Shown here piece after piece: positions 1 to 5,431 of a stretch of 12,417 nt of DNA. The notes beneath the pieces are model-generated. The model saw only the letters and a program-made list of their open reading frames with translations. It was not told where the DNA came from and did not search any database. The position numbers and the translations under genes are program-made. This DNA is from Candidatus Woesearchaeota archaeon (lineage in GTDB: Archaea; Nanobdellota; Nanobdellia; Woesearchaeales; GW2011-AR4), in contig JACPMQ010000066.1 of assembly GCA_016185955.1 (NCBI GenBank), forward strand, positions 1 through 12,417. Direction: 5' to 3'. Position 1 is the stretch's first letter, and the number at the start of each line of letters is the position of its first letter.

Positions 1-10
1 ATAATTTTGT

Positions 11-107
11 TATATAGGCACGGACATTAATTTCCGTAAATAAATTATCCGTGCCTATATACTGCGGACTTTGACAATTATTACGGAAATCAAAGTCCGC
101 TCGTATA
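11..107. repeat. Tandem double-hairpin module D1
   Basis: Two adjacent inverted repeats. Hairpin 1 has perfect 14-bp arms at 11-24 and 48-61 (arm TATATAGGCACGGA) and a 23-nt AT-rich loop. Hairpin 2 has perfect 11-bp arms at 64-74 and 90-100 (arm GCGGACTTTGA) and a 15-nt loop; TATAC at 58-62 and GTATA at 103-107 could extend it. The loops are complementary over 9 nt (TTTCCGTAA at 31-39, TTACGGAAA at 81-89), so a kissing-loop fold is possible. No coding capacity is seen. The layout resembles module D2 inside the element at 11062-11352, but the stem sequences differ. Function unknown. Confidence 0.8.
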
Positions 108-118
108 GTAAGAAGAAA

Positions 119-193
119 GATGCGCCATTTTGCCTGTAGCGGGGCTCTGGAGCAGCCACTTTAGTTTTTGACTTTTAGGATTTCTACTGAGCT
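119..193. mobile_element. Family-A element, right half only (copy A1)
   Basis: About 75 bp matching the right half of the complete element at 2462-2667 with only a few differences, including the segments GATGCGCCATTTTGCC and GGAGCAGCCACTTTAG and the terminal inverted repeat GATTTCTACTGAG. The left half is missing, and module D1 lies just upstream of the break. No target duplication can be recognised. An open frame on the minus strand crosses this copy and its right flank but has no recognisable protein features, so I do not call a gene. Confidence 0.8.
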
Positions 194-210
194 CTTTTTT
201 TAGAAGAAAA

Positions 211-297
211 GGTGTGCGAGCCTGGGATTGAATTCTTCCGAAGAAGTATTCAGAAAAGGAGTGAACTGAGTCCATCACCTCCCCAGGTTGCTCCACC
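211..297 (-). ncRNA. Candidate structured RNA downstream of hppA
   Basis: Read on the minus strand this 87-nt stretch folds into a three-way junction. The closing helix pairs GGTG (211-214) with CACC (294-297), GAG (218-220) with CTC (291-293), and CCTGG with CCAGG (221-225/283-287), with two 3-nt bulges. One arm is at 229-252 and carries on the minus strand a C(UUCG)G tetraloop over CUUC/GAAG, an A-A mismatch and UGAAU/AUUCA. The other arm pairs GGAGTGA (258-264) with TCACCTCC (275-282). The stable tetraloop exists only on the minus strand, the strand transcribed from hppA 36 nt upstream, and a U-rich tract follows. It could be an hppA 3' UTR element, an elaborate terminator or an independent RNA. 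No known family was recognised. Confidence 0.4.
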
Positions 298-332
298 ACA
301 ATCTCTTAAGATTAACAAATATTTAAATTTTG

Positions 333-2417
333 TTAAACAAAAAGAGGCACTAGAACTAAGGTAATAGTGCTTAATAATTTAATAAGAACATGCAAAGATG
401 GTCCTGCTGTGTCTTTAAATGGATCACCAATAGTGTCGCCTGTAACTGCTGCTTTATGCGCATCAGAGCCTTTGCCGCCATGAAGCCCTTCTTCAATGAG
501 CTTTTTTGCATTGTCCCACGCTCCTCCTCCAGTATTCAAAAGCAAAGCCATCAAAATCCCGCTTATAGTTGCCACCATTAAATATGCTGCAGCAGACTCG
601 TAGCCTAAAACAACCCCTACAATAACTGTTACAACAACAACTAATATGCCGGGCAATATCATTTCCTTCAATGATGCTTTAACACAGATATCAACAATTT
701 TTGCGTAATCGGGCTTTTCCTTGCCGGTCATAATTCCCTTTTTTGATTTCCACTGCCTTCTAACCTCATTAACAATTGAATAGGCAGCGTCTCCTACAGC
801 ACGTATAGCAAAGGCGCTAAATAAAAAGATTAGCATTGCGCCAATTAAAGCTCCTACAAAAACATGAATTTTTGCAATATCAACAGTAACAATTTTCACA
901 TTTAAGTGCTTTGCCACATCATCAAGATAAGCAGTAAACAATAAGAATGCTGCTAGCGCAGCAGAGCCGATTGCATAGCCTTTTGTCAATGCCTTGGTAG
1001 TATTGCCAACAGCGTCTAACTTATCTGTTCTTTTTCTTACATCATTTCCAGAATTGCTCATCACAGCTACCCCGCCAGCATTATCTGTTATAGGTCCAAA
1101 ATTATCCATCGCTAATATATAGGCAGCAGTTGCAAGCATGCCCATTGTTGCTATAGCAGTTCCATACAAGCCTCCATTAGCTATACCGCTCATATTACCG
1201 AAATAAAATGAGGCAAGCAACGCAATTGATAAAACAACTACTGGAAGCACAGTCGCTTCCATGGCAACAGCAAAGCCAGATATTATGTTTGTGGCATGCC
1301 CTGTCAAAGAAGCCTTTGCAATGCTTTTAACCGGCCTATAAGTTGATTCTGTATAATAAACTGTAATCCAAACAATTAAGATGCTTGTTATAATGCCAAC
1401 CAACCCAGCATAGAAAAACCATAAGCCTGCATTTGGATGCTTGCTGTTTTGAAGTAATATTTTTGTTGTGAAATAAAATACAGCTGCTGCCAAAAAACTT
1501 GTTATATAATAGCCTCTGTTTAATGCCCTCATGGGATTCTCATTTTCATTTTTAAGCTTAACAGTCATTATCCCTATAATTGTTGTAATAAGGCAGAATG
1601 CCCTCACTATTAATGGAAACAATACTCCTTTAATTCCGAATATTGGGAACAGGGCAACACCGAGTATCATTGCTCCAATGTTTTCGGCTGCTGTGCTTTC
1701 AAATAAGTCTGCGCCCCTGCCAGCACAATCACCAACATTATCACCTACTAAGTCAGCAATCACAGCAGGATTTCTTGGGTCATCTTCTGGGATTCCCTTT
1801 TCAACTTTTCCAACAAGGTCAGAGCCAACATCAGCAGCTTTTGTATAAATTCCTCCTCCTAATTGTGCAAACAGCGCAACAAAAGATGCGCCGAAGCCAT
1901 AGCCTACAATCAAGAAAGGTACTTCTTTTGTATTAATGCCTATACTAAACAAGTAATAGATGACAGATACGCCAAGCAATGACATTGCAACAATTACAAT
2001 TCCGGAGACTGCTCCTCCCCTAAATGCAACAACAAAAGCTTCATTAAGGCTTTTTCTTGCAGCGCTTGCTGTCCTTACGTTAGCCCTTATTGAAATCCAC
2101 ATGCTGATAATTCCTGCAAATGCAGAGCTTATTGCGCCGAAAAGAAATGAAAATGCTGTTCTCCAGCCTAATTCTGCGTTTTTTGCAAAAACTGAATATG
2201 CTATAAAGATAATTACAGATAGTGCTATAGAAAGAATGGCTATGGTAGTGTACTGCCTTTTGATAAAGGCTTCTGCGCCAATCTTGATGGCATTAGAAAT
2301 TTCTCTCATTGATTCTGTTCCTGCATCCCTCTTAAGGACATTTCTTGTAAGCCAGCCGGCAAAAATCAATGATAAGATGCTTATTAAAATAACAATGCTT
2401 AACAAACCAATTGCCAT
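333..2417 (-). CDS. hppA: Membrane-bound K+-independent ion-pumping pyrophosphatase
   Basis: Integral membrane enzyme (694 aa, normal for the family) that hydrolyses pyrophosphate and pumps ions across the cytoplasmic membrane; about 15-16 hydrophobic segments are expected. The substrate-site motifs are present: GGGIYTKAADVG near 187-198, EDDPRNPAVIAD near 211-222, GDNVGD...GADLFES near 225-241, DNFGPITDNAGG near 438-449, and the C-terminal DNAKK and GDTIGDPFKDTAGP blocks near 635-673. The segment GNTTKALTKG has Lys475 and Thr478, the KxxT signature of K+-independent enzymes (K+-dependent ones have AxxG). Protons are the likely ion, since known K+-independent members pump H+; this is inference. 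The ATG lies about 25 nt after a TATA box, suggesting a leaderless message. It is transcribed alone, away from the tRNA-Arg. Confidence 0.97.
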   Translation of the reverse strand: MAIGLLSIVILISILSLIFAGWLTRNVLKRDAGTESMREISNAIKIGAEAFIKRQYTTIAILSIALSVIIFIAYSVFAKNAELGWRTAFSFLFGAISSAFAGIISMWISIRANVRTASAARKSLNEAFVVAFRGGAVSGIVIVAMSLLGVSVIYYLFSIGINTKEVPFLIVGYGFGASFVALFAQLGGGIYTKAADVGSDLVGKVEKGIPEDDPRNPAVIADLVGDNVGDCAGRGADLFESTAAENIGAMILGVALFPIFGIKGVLFPLIVRAFCLITTIIGIMTVKLKNENENPMRALNRGYYITSFLAAAVFYFTTKILLQNSKHPNAGLWFFYAGLVGIITSILIVWITVYYTESTYRPVKSIAKASLTGHATNIISGFAVAMEATVLPVVVLSIALLASFYFGNMSGIANGGLYGTAIATMGMLATAAYILAMDNFGPITDNAGGVAVMSNSGNDVRKRTDKLDAVGNTTKALTKGYAIGSAALAAFLLFTAYLDDVAKHLNVKIVTVDIAKIHVFVGALIGAMLIFLFSAFAIRAVGDAAYSIVNEVRRQWKSKKGIMTGKEKPDYAKIVDICVKASLKEMILPGILVVVVTVIVGVVLGYESAAAYLMVATISGILMALLLNTGGGAWDNAKKLIEEGLHGGKGSDAHKAAVTGDTIGDPFKDTAGPSLHVLIKLLSTITLVLVPLFV

Positions 2418-2435
2418 CAGCAGAGGTAAAAGGCA

Positions 2436-2447
2436 TTTATTTAAAAA
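2436..2447 (-). promoter_or_regulatory. hppA TATA box
   Basis: On the minus strand this reads TTTTTAAATAAA, centred about 25 nt upstream of the hppA ATG, the spacing of an archaeal leaderless promoter. The family-A element begins only about 15 bp farther upstream (2462), so the transcription-factor-B site and upstream promoter DNA border the insertion. Confidence 0.65.
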
Positions 2448-2453
2448 GTTTAT

Positions 2454-2461
2454 TGCTTTTG
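2454..2461. repeat. Left 8-bp target-site duplication of A2
   Basis: TGCTTTTG, identical to 2668-2675 on the other side of the element. It lies directly against the first base of the terminal inverted repeat. Confidence 0.85.
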
Positions 2462-2667
2462 GGCTCAGTAGAAATCCTTAACAAATATAAGTGGCTGCTC
2501 CAAAATAAGGGGCGGTGGGCGGGCAGAAGAGTGTTAATTGTGCTATCAAAATGGCGTGTATGTGCAAAATTTTTATTATAAAAAAGAATCGAGATGCGCC
2601 ATTTTGCCTGTAGCGCGGCTCTGGAGCAGCCACTTTAGTTTTTGACTTTTAAGATTTCTACTGAGCC
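2462..2667. mobile_element. Complete family-A MITE-like element (copy A2)
   Basis: A 206-bp element without a gene. The terminal inverted repeats start GGCTCAGTAGAAATC (2462) and end with its complement (2667). A second inverted block follows inward (GTGGCTGCTCC and GGAGCAGCCAC), then an inner pair (CAAAATGGCG and CGCCATTTTG), so a single strand could fold end to end. It is flanked by an exact 8-bp direct repeat, TGCTTTTG (2454-2461 and 2668-2675), the target duplication of a transposition event. The 8-bp duplication and the GG ends fit mobilisation by an IS1595/Merlin-like DDE transposase supplied elsewhere (inference). A GC-rich block near 2510-2525 is conserved in copy A3. Confidence 0.9.
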
Positions 2668-2675
2668 TGCTTTTG
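2668..2675. repeat. Right 8-bp target-site duplication of A2
   Basis: TGCTTTTG, identical to 2454-2461 and directly against the last base of the element. Confidence 0.85.
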
Positions 2676-2737
2676 GCAATAATTATCAAATCATCAAGTA
2701 AAAATTTGGATTTTACTGGGATTTTATTAAGTAAAAG

Positions 2738-2843
2738 CGGGCCCGCTGGGATTCGAACCCAGGGCCTACAGCTTAGGAGGCTTTAGCGGATAAGCAAAAA
2801 ACATTGCGTACAGTCGCTCTAATCCAAGCTGAGCTACGAGCCC
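2738..2843 (-). tRNA. tRNA-Arg(CCU) with a 30-nt intron
   Basis: On the minus strand the 7-bp acceptor is GGGCTCG/CGGGCCC, the D stem GCTC/GAGC, and the T arm CTGGG-TTCGAAT-CCCAG; the discriminator base is G and CCA is not encoded. The anticodon loop CTCCTAA (2779-2773) carries CCU, which reads AGG arginine codons. The unspliced gene has no good 5' anticodon-stem strand. Removing 2812-2783 joins AC to AGC and restores a perfect 5-bp stem ACAGC/GCTGT, giving a 76-nt mature tRNA. A T-rich stretch follows the 3' end. Palindrome E1 lies just upstream, where the promoter should be. Confidence 0.93.
2783..2812 (-). other. Non-canonical tRNA intron between positions 28 and 29
   Basis: The 30-nt insertion lies inside the 5' strand of the anticodon stem rather than at the usual 37/38 site. 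A bulge-helix-bulge can be drawn: exon AGCG pairs with intron CGCT as the 4-bp central helix, bulge AC|U marks the 5' cut and bulge AA|A the 3' cut, each after the second bulged base. This matches the pattern cut by the archaeal splicing endonuclease. The intron can also form an internal GCAA/UUGC hairpin. Non-canonical positions generally need the broad-specificity heteromeric endonuclease types (family knowledge). Confidence 0.82.
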
Positions 2844-2853
2844 GTGCTATAAT

Positions 2854-2914
2854 ACAAAACACTAAAAAATATGTAAGGTATAAAATATGTAAGGTATATT
2901 TTTTAGTGTTTTGT
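2854..2914. repeat. 19-bp palindrome E1 with tandem repeat in loop
   Basis: Perfect 19-bp arms at 2854-2872 and 2896-2914 (right arm ends TTTTTAGTGTTTTGT). A 16-nt direct repeat, AAAATATGTAAGGTAT, occurs twice across the loop and inner arms. It starts 11 nt upstream of the tRNA-Arg, so the tRNA promoter (AT-rich ATATTTTTT on the minus strand) must lie within it. The right arm shares 16 nt with hairpin E2 at 4275-4304. Confidence 0.75.
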
Positions 2915-3014
2915 CAATGGCTAATCAAAAGTCAAGCCAAAAAAGGTTAAACTACAAAACGGCGGAATTTTTACAATTTGGCATTATTTTTCTTTGTCCG
3001 TTGCTCGTCATTGA

Positions 3015-3051
3015 CAAAAATTCCGCCAATCGTAGATTGGAGGAATTTTTG
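3015..3051 (-). repeat. REP-like palindrome C1
   Basis: Inverted repeat of 17 positions with one mismatch and a 3-nt loop; the outer arms are CAAAAATTCC and GGAATTTTTG. On the minus strand the hairpin is followed by TCAATGACGAGCAACG. Hairpin plus tail, about 85 nt, are close to identical to a segment of the family-B element at about 5223-5305. Open frames across both copies are side effects of the repeat. Confidence 0.75.
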
Positions 3052-3093
3052 AGTATAATAAACTTTTTTAATTTGCGGCTTGTTTGCGATATA

Positions 3094-3101
3094 TTTAAAT
3101 A
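3094..3101 (+). promoter_or_regulatory. TATA box of the 3128 gene
   Basis: TTTAAATA about 30 nt upstream of the ATG at 3128. It lies inside the extra codons of the longer reading frame beginning at 3080, which argues that the shorter start is the true one. Confidence 0.65.
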
Positions 3102-3127
3102 TTAATCATCTTACTTGCCTTAAAAAA

Positions 3128-4057
3128 ATGGTTAATGAAGACATTGATGACATTTTCAAAGACTTTGAAGACAAAGTTGAAGAGAAAAAGGGAGCTTATA
3201 AAAGCGAAGGGTCTATTCTTGACAAAAAGAAGATTTTAGAGCAAACGTATGATGCCCAGAAAAAAGCTCTTGAAGAAAAGCAAAGGAAAGAGCAAAAAGC
3301 CTTGCAGGAAGAAGAGCTAAAAAGGGCATTGATAAAAAAAAATTTTAGTTCTAAGCCATTTAATTCCAAGCCTGTAAACATTGAAAGATTAGGGTATATA
3401 GCCATTATCCTTGTTTTAGCAGCTTACATCATTATTGATTTGTCATTCTACCACGGCAGCAAGAATGCTGATATGAAAGAAAATGCTGCATCTGCAATTG
3501 TTGCTTCAAAAATGAATGATACTCTAAAGGTAAAAGACACAAGTGCAGCAGTCAAGCTGATTAATGACACACTCAGCACAATCAACAAGAGCATTAACAA
3601 AAGCATTGCAGCCAAAGAAGAGCCAAATGAAACTATAGCTATAACCGAGAAGAAAGAAACAAAAGACAATGGCACTTTGCAGGAAGAAAAAAAATTATCT
3701 GGAGTTATAGCATTAGCAATAGATAAAATTGACACAGAAATAGTTAATAGGGATGATGACACAGGACGCATAAACAGCGTAACTATCACGATAAATAATG
3801 GCAAAGACAAGGTTTTAGTGCCTGTTGTGGATGTGTATGCTTATGACAGCAAAATGGATGAAAGCTGGCAGACAAAAAGCAGAGTCAACCATATTTATGG
3901 AACAGGAATTAAATCAGGAGATGAATACACTGTAAGCCTTGATTTGACTCCAAAAACTTTCAGAAACATAAATTTCACAAAAACCATAAGGGTAACATTA
4001 AATGACACTAAGACAGGATTTATCACAGTTGCCAAAAAGGAAATAATGATAATTTGA
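3128..4057 (+). CDS. Single-pass membrane protein, function unknown
   Basis: 309 aa. I do not recognise the family. Residues 1-75 are highly charged and Lys/Glu-rich with a likely coiled coil at about 30-70. One hydrophobic membrane segment covers about 89-107. A Ser/Thr/Asn/Lys-rich linker with several Asn-x-Ser/Thr sequons covers about 110-195. The last ~110 residues alternate hydrophobic and polar residues, as in a beta-sandwich domain. The likely topology is cytoplasmic N-terminus, extracytoplasmic C-terminal domain; no catalytic motif is visible. The start at 3128 was preferred to 3080 because a TATA box lies about 30 nt upstream of it. Possibly a cell-surface or envelope protein (inference). 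Confidence 0.85.
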   Translation: MVNEDIDDIFKDFEDKVEEKKGAYKSEGSILDKKKILEQTYDAQKKALEEKQRKEQKALQEEELKRALIKKNFSSKPFNSKPVNIERLGYIAIILVLAAYIIIDLSFYHGSKNADMKENAASAIVASKMNDTLKVKDTSAAVKLINDTLSTINKSINKSIAAKEEPNETIAITEKKETKDNGTLQEEKKLSGVIALAIDKIDTEIVNRDDDTGRINSVTITINNGKDKVLVPVVDVYAYDSKMDESWQTKSRVNHIYGTGIKSGDEYTVSLDLTPKTFRNINFTKTIRVTLNDTKTGFITVAKKEIMII

Positions 4058-4071
4058 TTTTTCTTTTTATA
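4053..4071 (+). terminator. T-rich probable terminator
   Basis: Pyrimidine-rich run TTGATTTTTCTTTTTATAG overlapping and following the stop codon. Oligo-T tracts without a stable hairpin are typical archaeal terminators. Confidence 0.45.
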
Positions 4072-4139
4072 GTACAATGGGGTATAAATATCATCTGCGC
4101 AACTTAATCAAATTAAGCCAAAGCGGTGGCGAATGCCTC

Positions 4140-4174
4140 CGAAAATTCCACCGCTAAAGGCGATGGAATTTTCG
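4140..4174 (+). repeat. REP-like palindrome C2a
   Basis: 15-position stem with one mismatch and a 5-nt loop; arms CGAAAATTCCACCGC and GCGATGGAATTTTCG, followed by CAATGACGAAAACC. The CAATGAC tail is shared with C2b, C3 and C1, always on the same side of the hairpin. Confidence 0.75.
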
Positions 4175-4211
4175 CAATGACGAAAACCACGTAAACTGCG
4201 CTGATAAAAAT

Positions 4212-4248
4212 CAAAATTTCCACCGCTCAAGGAGCGGTGGAAATTTTG
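4212..4248 (+). repeat. REP-like palindrome C2b
   Basis: Perfect 17-bp stem with a 3-nt loop (AAG); arm CAAAATTTCCACCGCTC. The right arm is followed by CAATGACAAAC. It is one of a row of palindromes filling the gap between the membrane-protein gene and pcm. Confidence 0.8.
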
Positions 4249-4274
4249 CAATGACAAACTATGGGTTTCGGCAT

Positions 4275-4304
4275 ACTAAAAAATCTGCAAGGCAGATTTT
4301 TAGT
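4275..4304 (+). repeat. Hairpin E2
   Basis: ACTAAAAAATCTGC / GCAGATTTTTAGT with an AAG loop and one bulged A, continuing into GTTTTGT. The ATTTTTAGTGTTTTGT end is identical to the right arm of palindrome E1 beside the tRNA. Confidence 0.65.
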
Positions 4305-4321
4305 GTTTTGTAGTGTAAGGC

Positions 4322-4372
4322 TTACCAACATAACTGGTAAAAACTTTGCTGTTCGCAGAACGGCGGAATTTT
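4322..4372 (+). repeat. TTACCA...TGGTAA motif plus decayed palindrome
   Basis: TTACCAACATAACTGGTAA (4322-4340) recurs with one change at 5306-5324 inside the family-B element, in both cases directly followed by a palindrome. Here the following palindrome (to about 4372, GTTC/GAAC core, ending CGGCGGAATTTT) is degenerate, whereas the copy at 5321-5359 is perfect. Confidence 0.65.
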
Positions 4373-4381
4373 ACTGAGGAA

Positions 4382-4392
4382 AAATATTTAAG
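4382..4392 (+). promoter_or_regulatory. Probable pcm TATA box
   Basis: AAATATTTAAG centred about 38 nt upstream of the pcm ATG. This predicts a short leader of roughly 10-15 nt. Confidence 0.5.
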
Positions 4393-4425
4393 CATCTTCA
4401 TCTTTAACTCTTTAACCACTATAAA

Positions 4426-5067
4426 ATGCAGCAGAAAATTGAGTTGATGGAATTTTGGAAGAAAAATCTTGGCTTTAGTGATGCAGAATTAAATGCATTT
4501 AAGGAAGTTAACAGGGAAGATTTTGTTCCAGAAGATGTTAAGGGCAGAGTCTATGAAGATATGCCCCTGCCATTATTAAGAGGGAAAACCATTTCTCAGC
4601 CTACAACAGTAATGCTTATGACGCATGCGCTTGAGCTAAAGCCCAATGAAAAGGTTTTTGAAGTTGGCACAGGCTCTGGCTATCAGGCAGCTATAATAGC
4701 CAAAATAATTGGCGCAAAGGGAATGGTAATAACAACAGAAGTGATTCCGGAGCTAGTGAGCTTTGCAAAGCAAAATCTTGCAAAAGCCAATATAAAAAAT
4801 GTTGAGGTTTATGAGGATGATGGCTCACAAGGAGTGCAAAGCCAAGCGCCATTTGACAAAATTATAATAACTGCTGCATGCAGGGAATTTCCAAAGCCCT
4901 TGCTTGAGCAGCTTAAAACAGGAGGAATGATAGTAGGCCCTGTAGGAAATAGGGACGAGCAGGAAATGGTGCGGGGCATTAAAGGCAAAGATAGCAAGCT
5001 GCAATTAGACTTCTTGGGGCATTTCTTATTCAGCCCACTGTATGGAAAATATGGATTTGAAATCTAG
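4426..5067 (+). CDS. pcm: Protein-L-isoaspartate O-methyltransferase
   Basis: Cytosolic repair enzyme (213 aa, normal length) that methylates L-isoaspartyl residues in aged proteins using S-adenosylmethionine, starting their conversion back to aspartate. The family's TIS motif occurs as GKTISQPT (residues 53-60). SAM motif I is FEVGTGSGYQ (78-87), and the acidic motif near TTEVIPEL (103-110) fits the ribose-binding position. The segments FDKIIITAA (143-151) and LKTGGMIVGPVG (163-174) complete the Rossmann fold. The ATG at 4426 has a TATA box upstream and gives the expected N-terminal helix. It stands between two repeat-filled gaps; the downstream aminotransferase has no clear promoter, so co-transcription through the family-B element is possible. 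Confidence 0.95.
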   Translation: MQQKIELMEFWKKNLGFSDAELNAFKEVNREDFVPEDVKGRVYEDMPLPLLRGKTISQPTTVMLMTHALELKPNEKVFEVGTGSGYQAAIIAKIIGAKGMVITTEVIPELVSFAKQNLAKANIKNVEVYEDDGSQGVQSQAPFDKIIITAACREFPKPLLEQLKTGGMIVGPVGNRDEQEMVRGIKGKDSKLQLDFLGHFLFSPLYGKYGFEI

Positions 5068-5185
5068 TTGCAAATCTAGTTATAAGGTATATGCTAACGC
5101 CATATAAATGAGTGGTGCAAAATTCGGTGCTTGTGCGCAATTTGCCAATTCAGAAAGTTCCACAGGATTGTGATAAGCGACCTGA

Positions 5186-5202
5186 GCAACATGAAATGTT
5201 GC
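5186..5202 (-). repeat. Core hairpin of B1
   Basis: GCAACAT-GAA-ATGTTGC, a 7-bp stem in the conserved core. The equivalent stem in B2 (11147-11164) differs at three base pairs, each changed on both sides, so pairing is kept. Confidence 0.75.
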
Positions 5203-5222
5203 GAAGCTGAGAGGCATATAAT

Positions 5223-5259
5223 CAAAAATTCCACCAATCTCGGATTGGTGGAATTTTTG
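5223..5259 (+). repeat. REP-like palindrome C3 in B1
   Basis: Perfect 17-bp stem with a TCG loop (arm CAAAAATTCCACCAATC), followed by TCAATGACGAGCAACG. Hairpin and ~45 nt of tail match palindrome C1 (3015-3051, other strand). Confidence 0.8.
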
Positions 5260-5320
5260 TCAATGACGAGCAACGACCAAAGCAAAACAATGCCGAATTG
5301 CAAGATTACCAACGTAACTG

Positions 5321-5359
5321 GTAAAAATTCCATCGTTCGAAGAACGATGGAATTTTTAC
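5321..5359 (+). repeat. Palindrome C4 in B1
   Basis: Perfect 18-bp stem with a GAA loop (arm GTAAAAATTCCATCGTTC). It overlaps the end of the TTACCAACGTAACTGGTAA motif (5306-5324). Confidence 0.8.
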
Positions 5360-5431
5360 GGCTCCGCACAAGCACCGAATTAAAATTCGGACAAAGCCAT
5401 GTTAGCAGTCCGTTGTAAGTATGCATTTAAA

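Larger units (their letters stand above)
5092..5408 (-). mobile_element. Family-B inverted-repeat element, copy B1
   Basis: A 317-bp non-coding element bounded by TGCTAAC (5092) and GTTAGCAG (5401-5408). A perfect 17-bp inner inverted repeat lies at 5121-5137 and 5365-5381 (AATTCGGTGCTTGTGCG). Oriented on the minus strand, its first ~50 bp and a ~60-bp core (5160-5220) match copy B2 at 11062. Between terminus and core B1 carries about 150 bp of palindromes (C3, the TTACCA motif, C4) absent from B2, so a common backbone has different inserts. No target duplication was found. Confidence 0.8.

Noticed and set aside
211..297. A broken tRNA or C/D box RNA in the region after hppA
   Set aside because: No T-arm pairing or anticodon arm can be drawn, and C- and D-like boxes are not at the required spacing.
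90..299. 69-codon ORF on the minus strand as a gene
   Set aside because: It runs across half a family-A element and the structured region, has no TATA box at suitable spacing and no recognisable protein pattern.
1531..2481. Plus-strand ORFs opposite hppA
   Set aside because: They are antisense shadows of a strongly conserved gene and have no motifs of their own.
2911..3105. ORF (+) sharing the peptide LLVIDKNS with an ORF at 5094-5426 (-)
   Set aside because: The shared peptide is the translation of a shared palindromic repeat (C1/C3 plus tail); the nucleotide palindrome explains it and the frames around it do not agree.
3080..3127. Longer N-terminus for the membrane protein
   Set aside because: The extra codons contain the TATA box that best explains initiation at 3128.
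4100..4380. CRISPR array
   Set aside because: The palindromes vary in sequence and spacing and there are no regular unique spacers or cas genes.
5060..5081. Direct repeat AATCTAGTT at the pcm stop as a target duplication for B1
   Set aside because: Both copies lie on the same side of B1, so they do not flank the element.
5399..5431. Upstream ATG for the aminotransferase
   Set aside because: It lies in the terminal repeat of element B1 and adds residues with no family counterpart.
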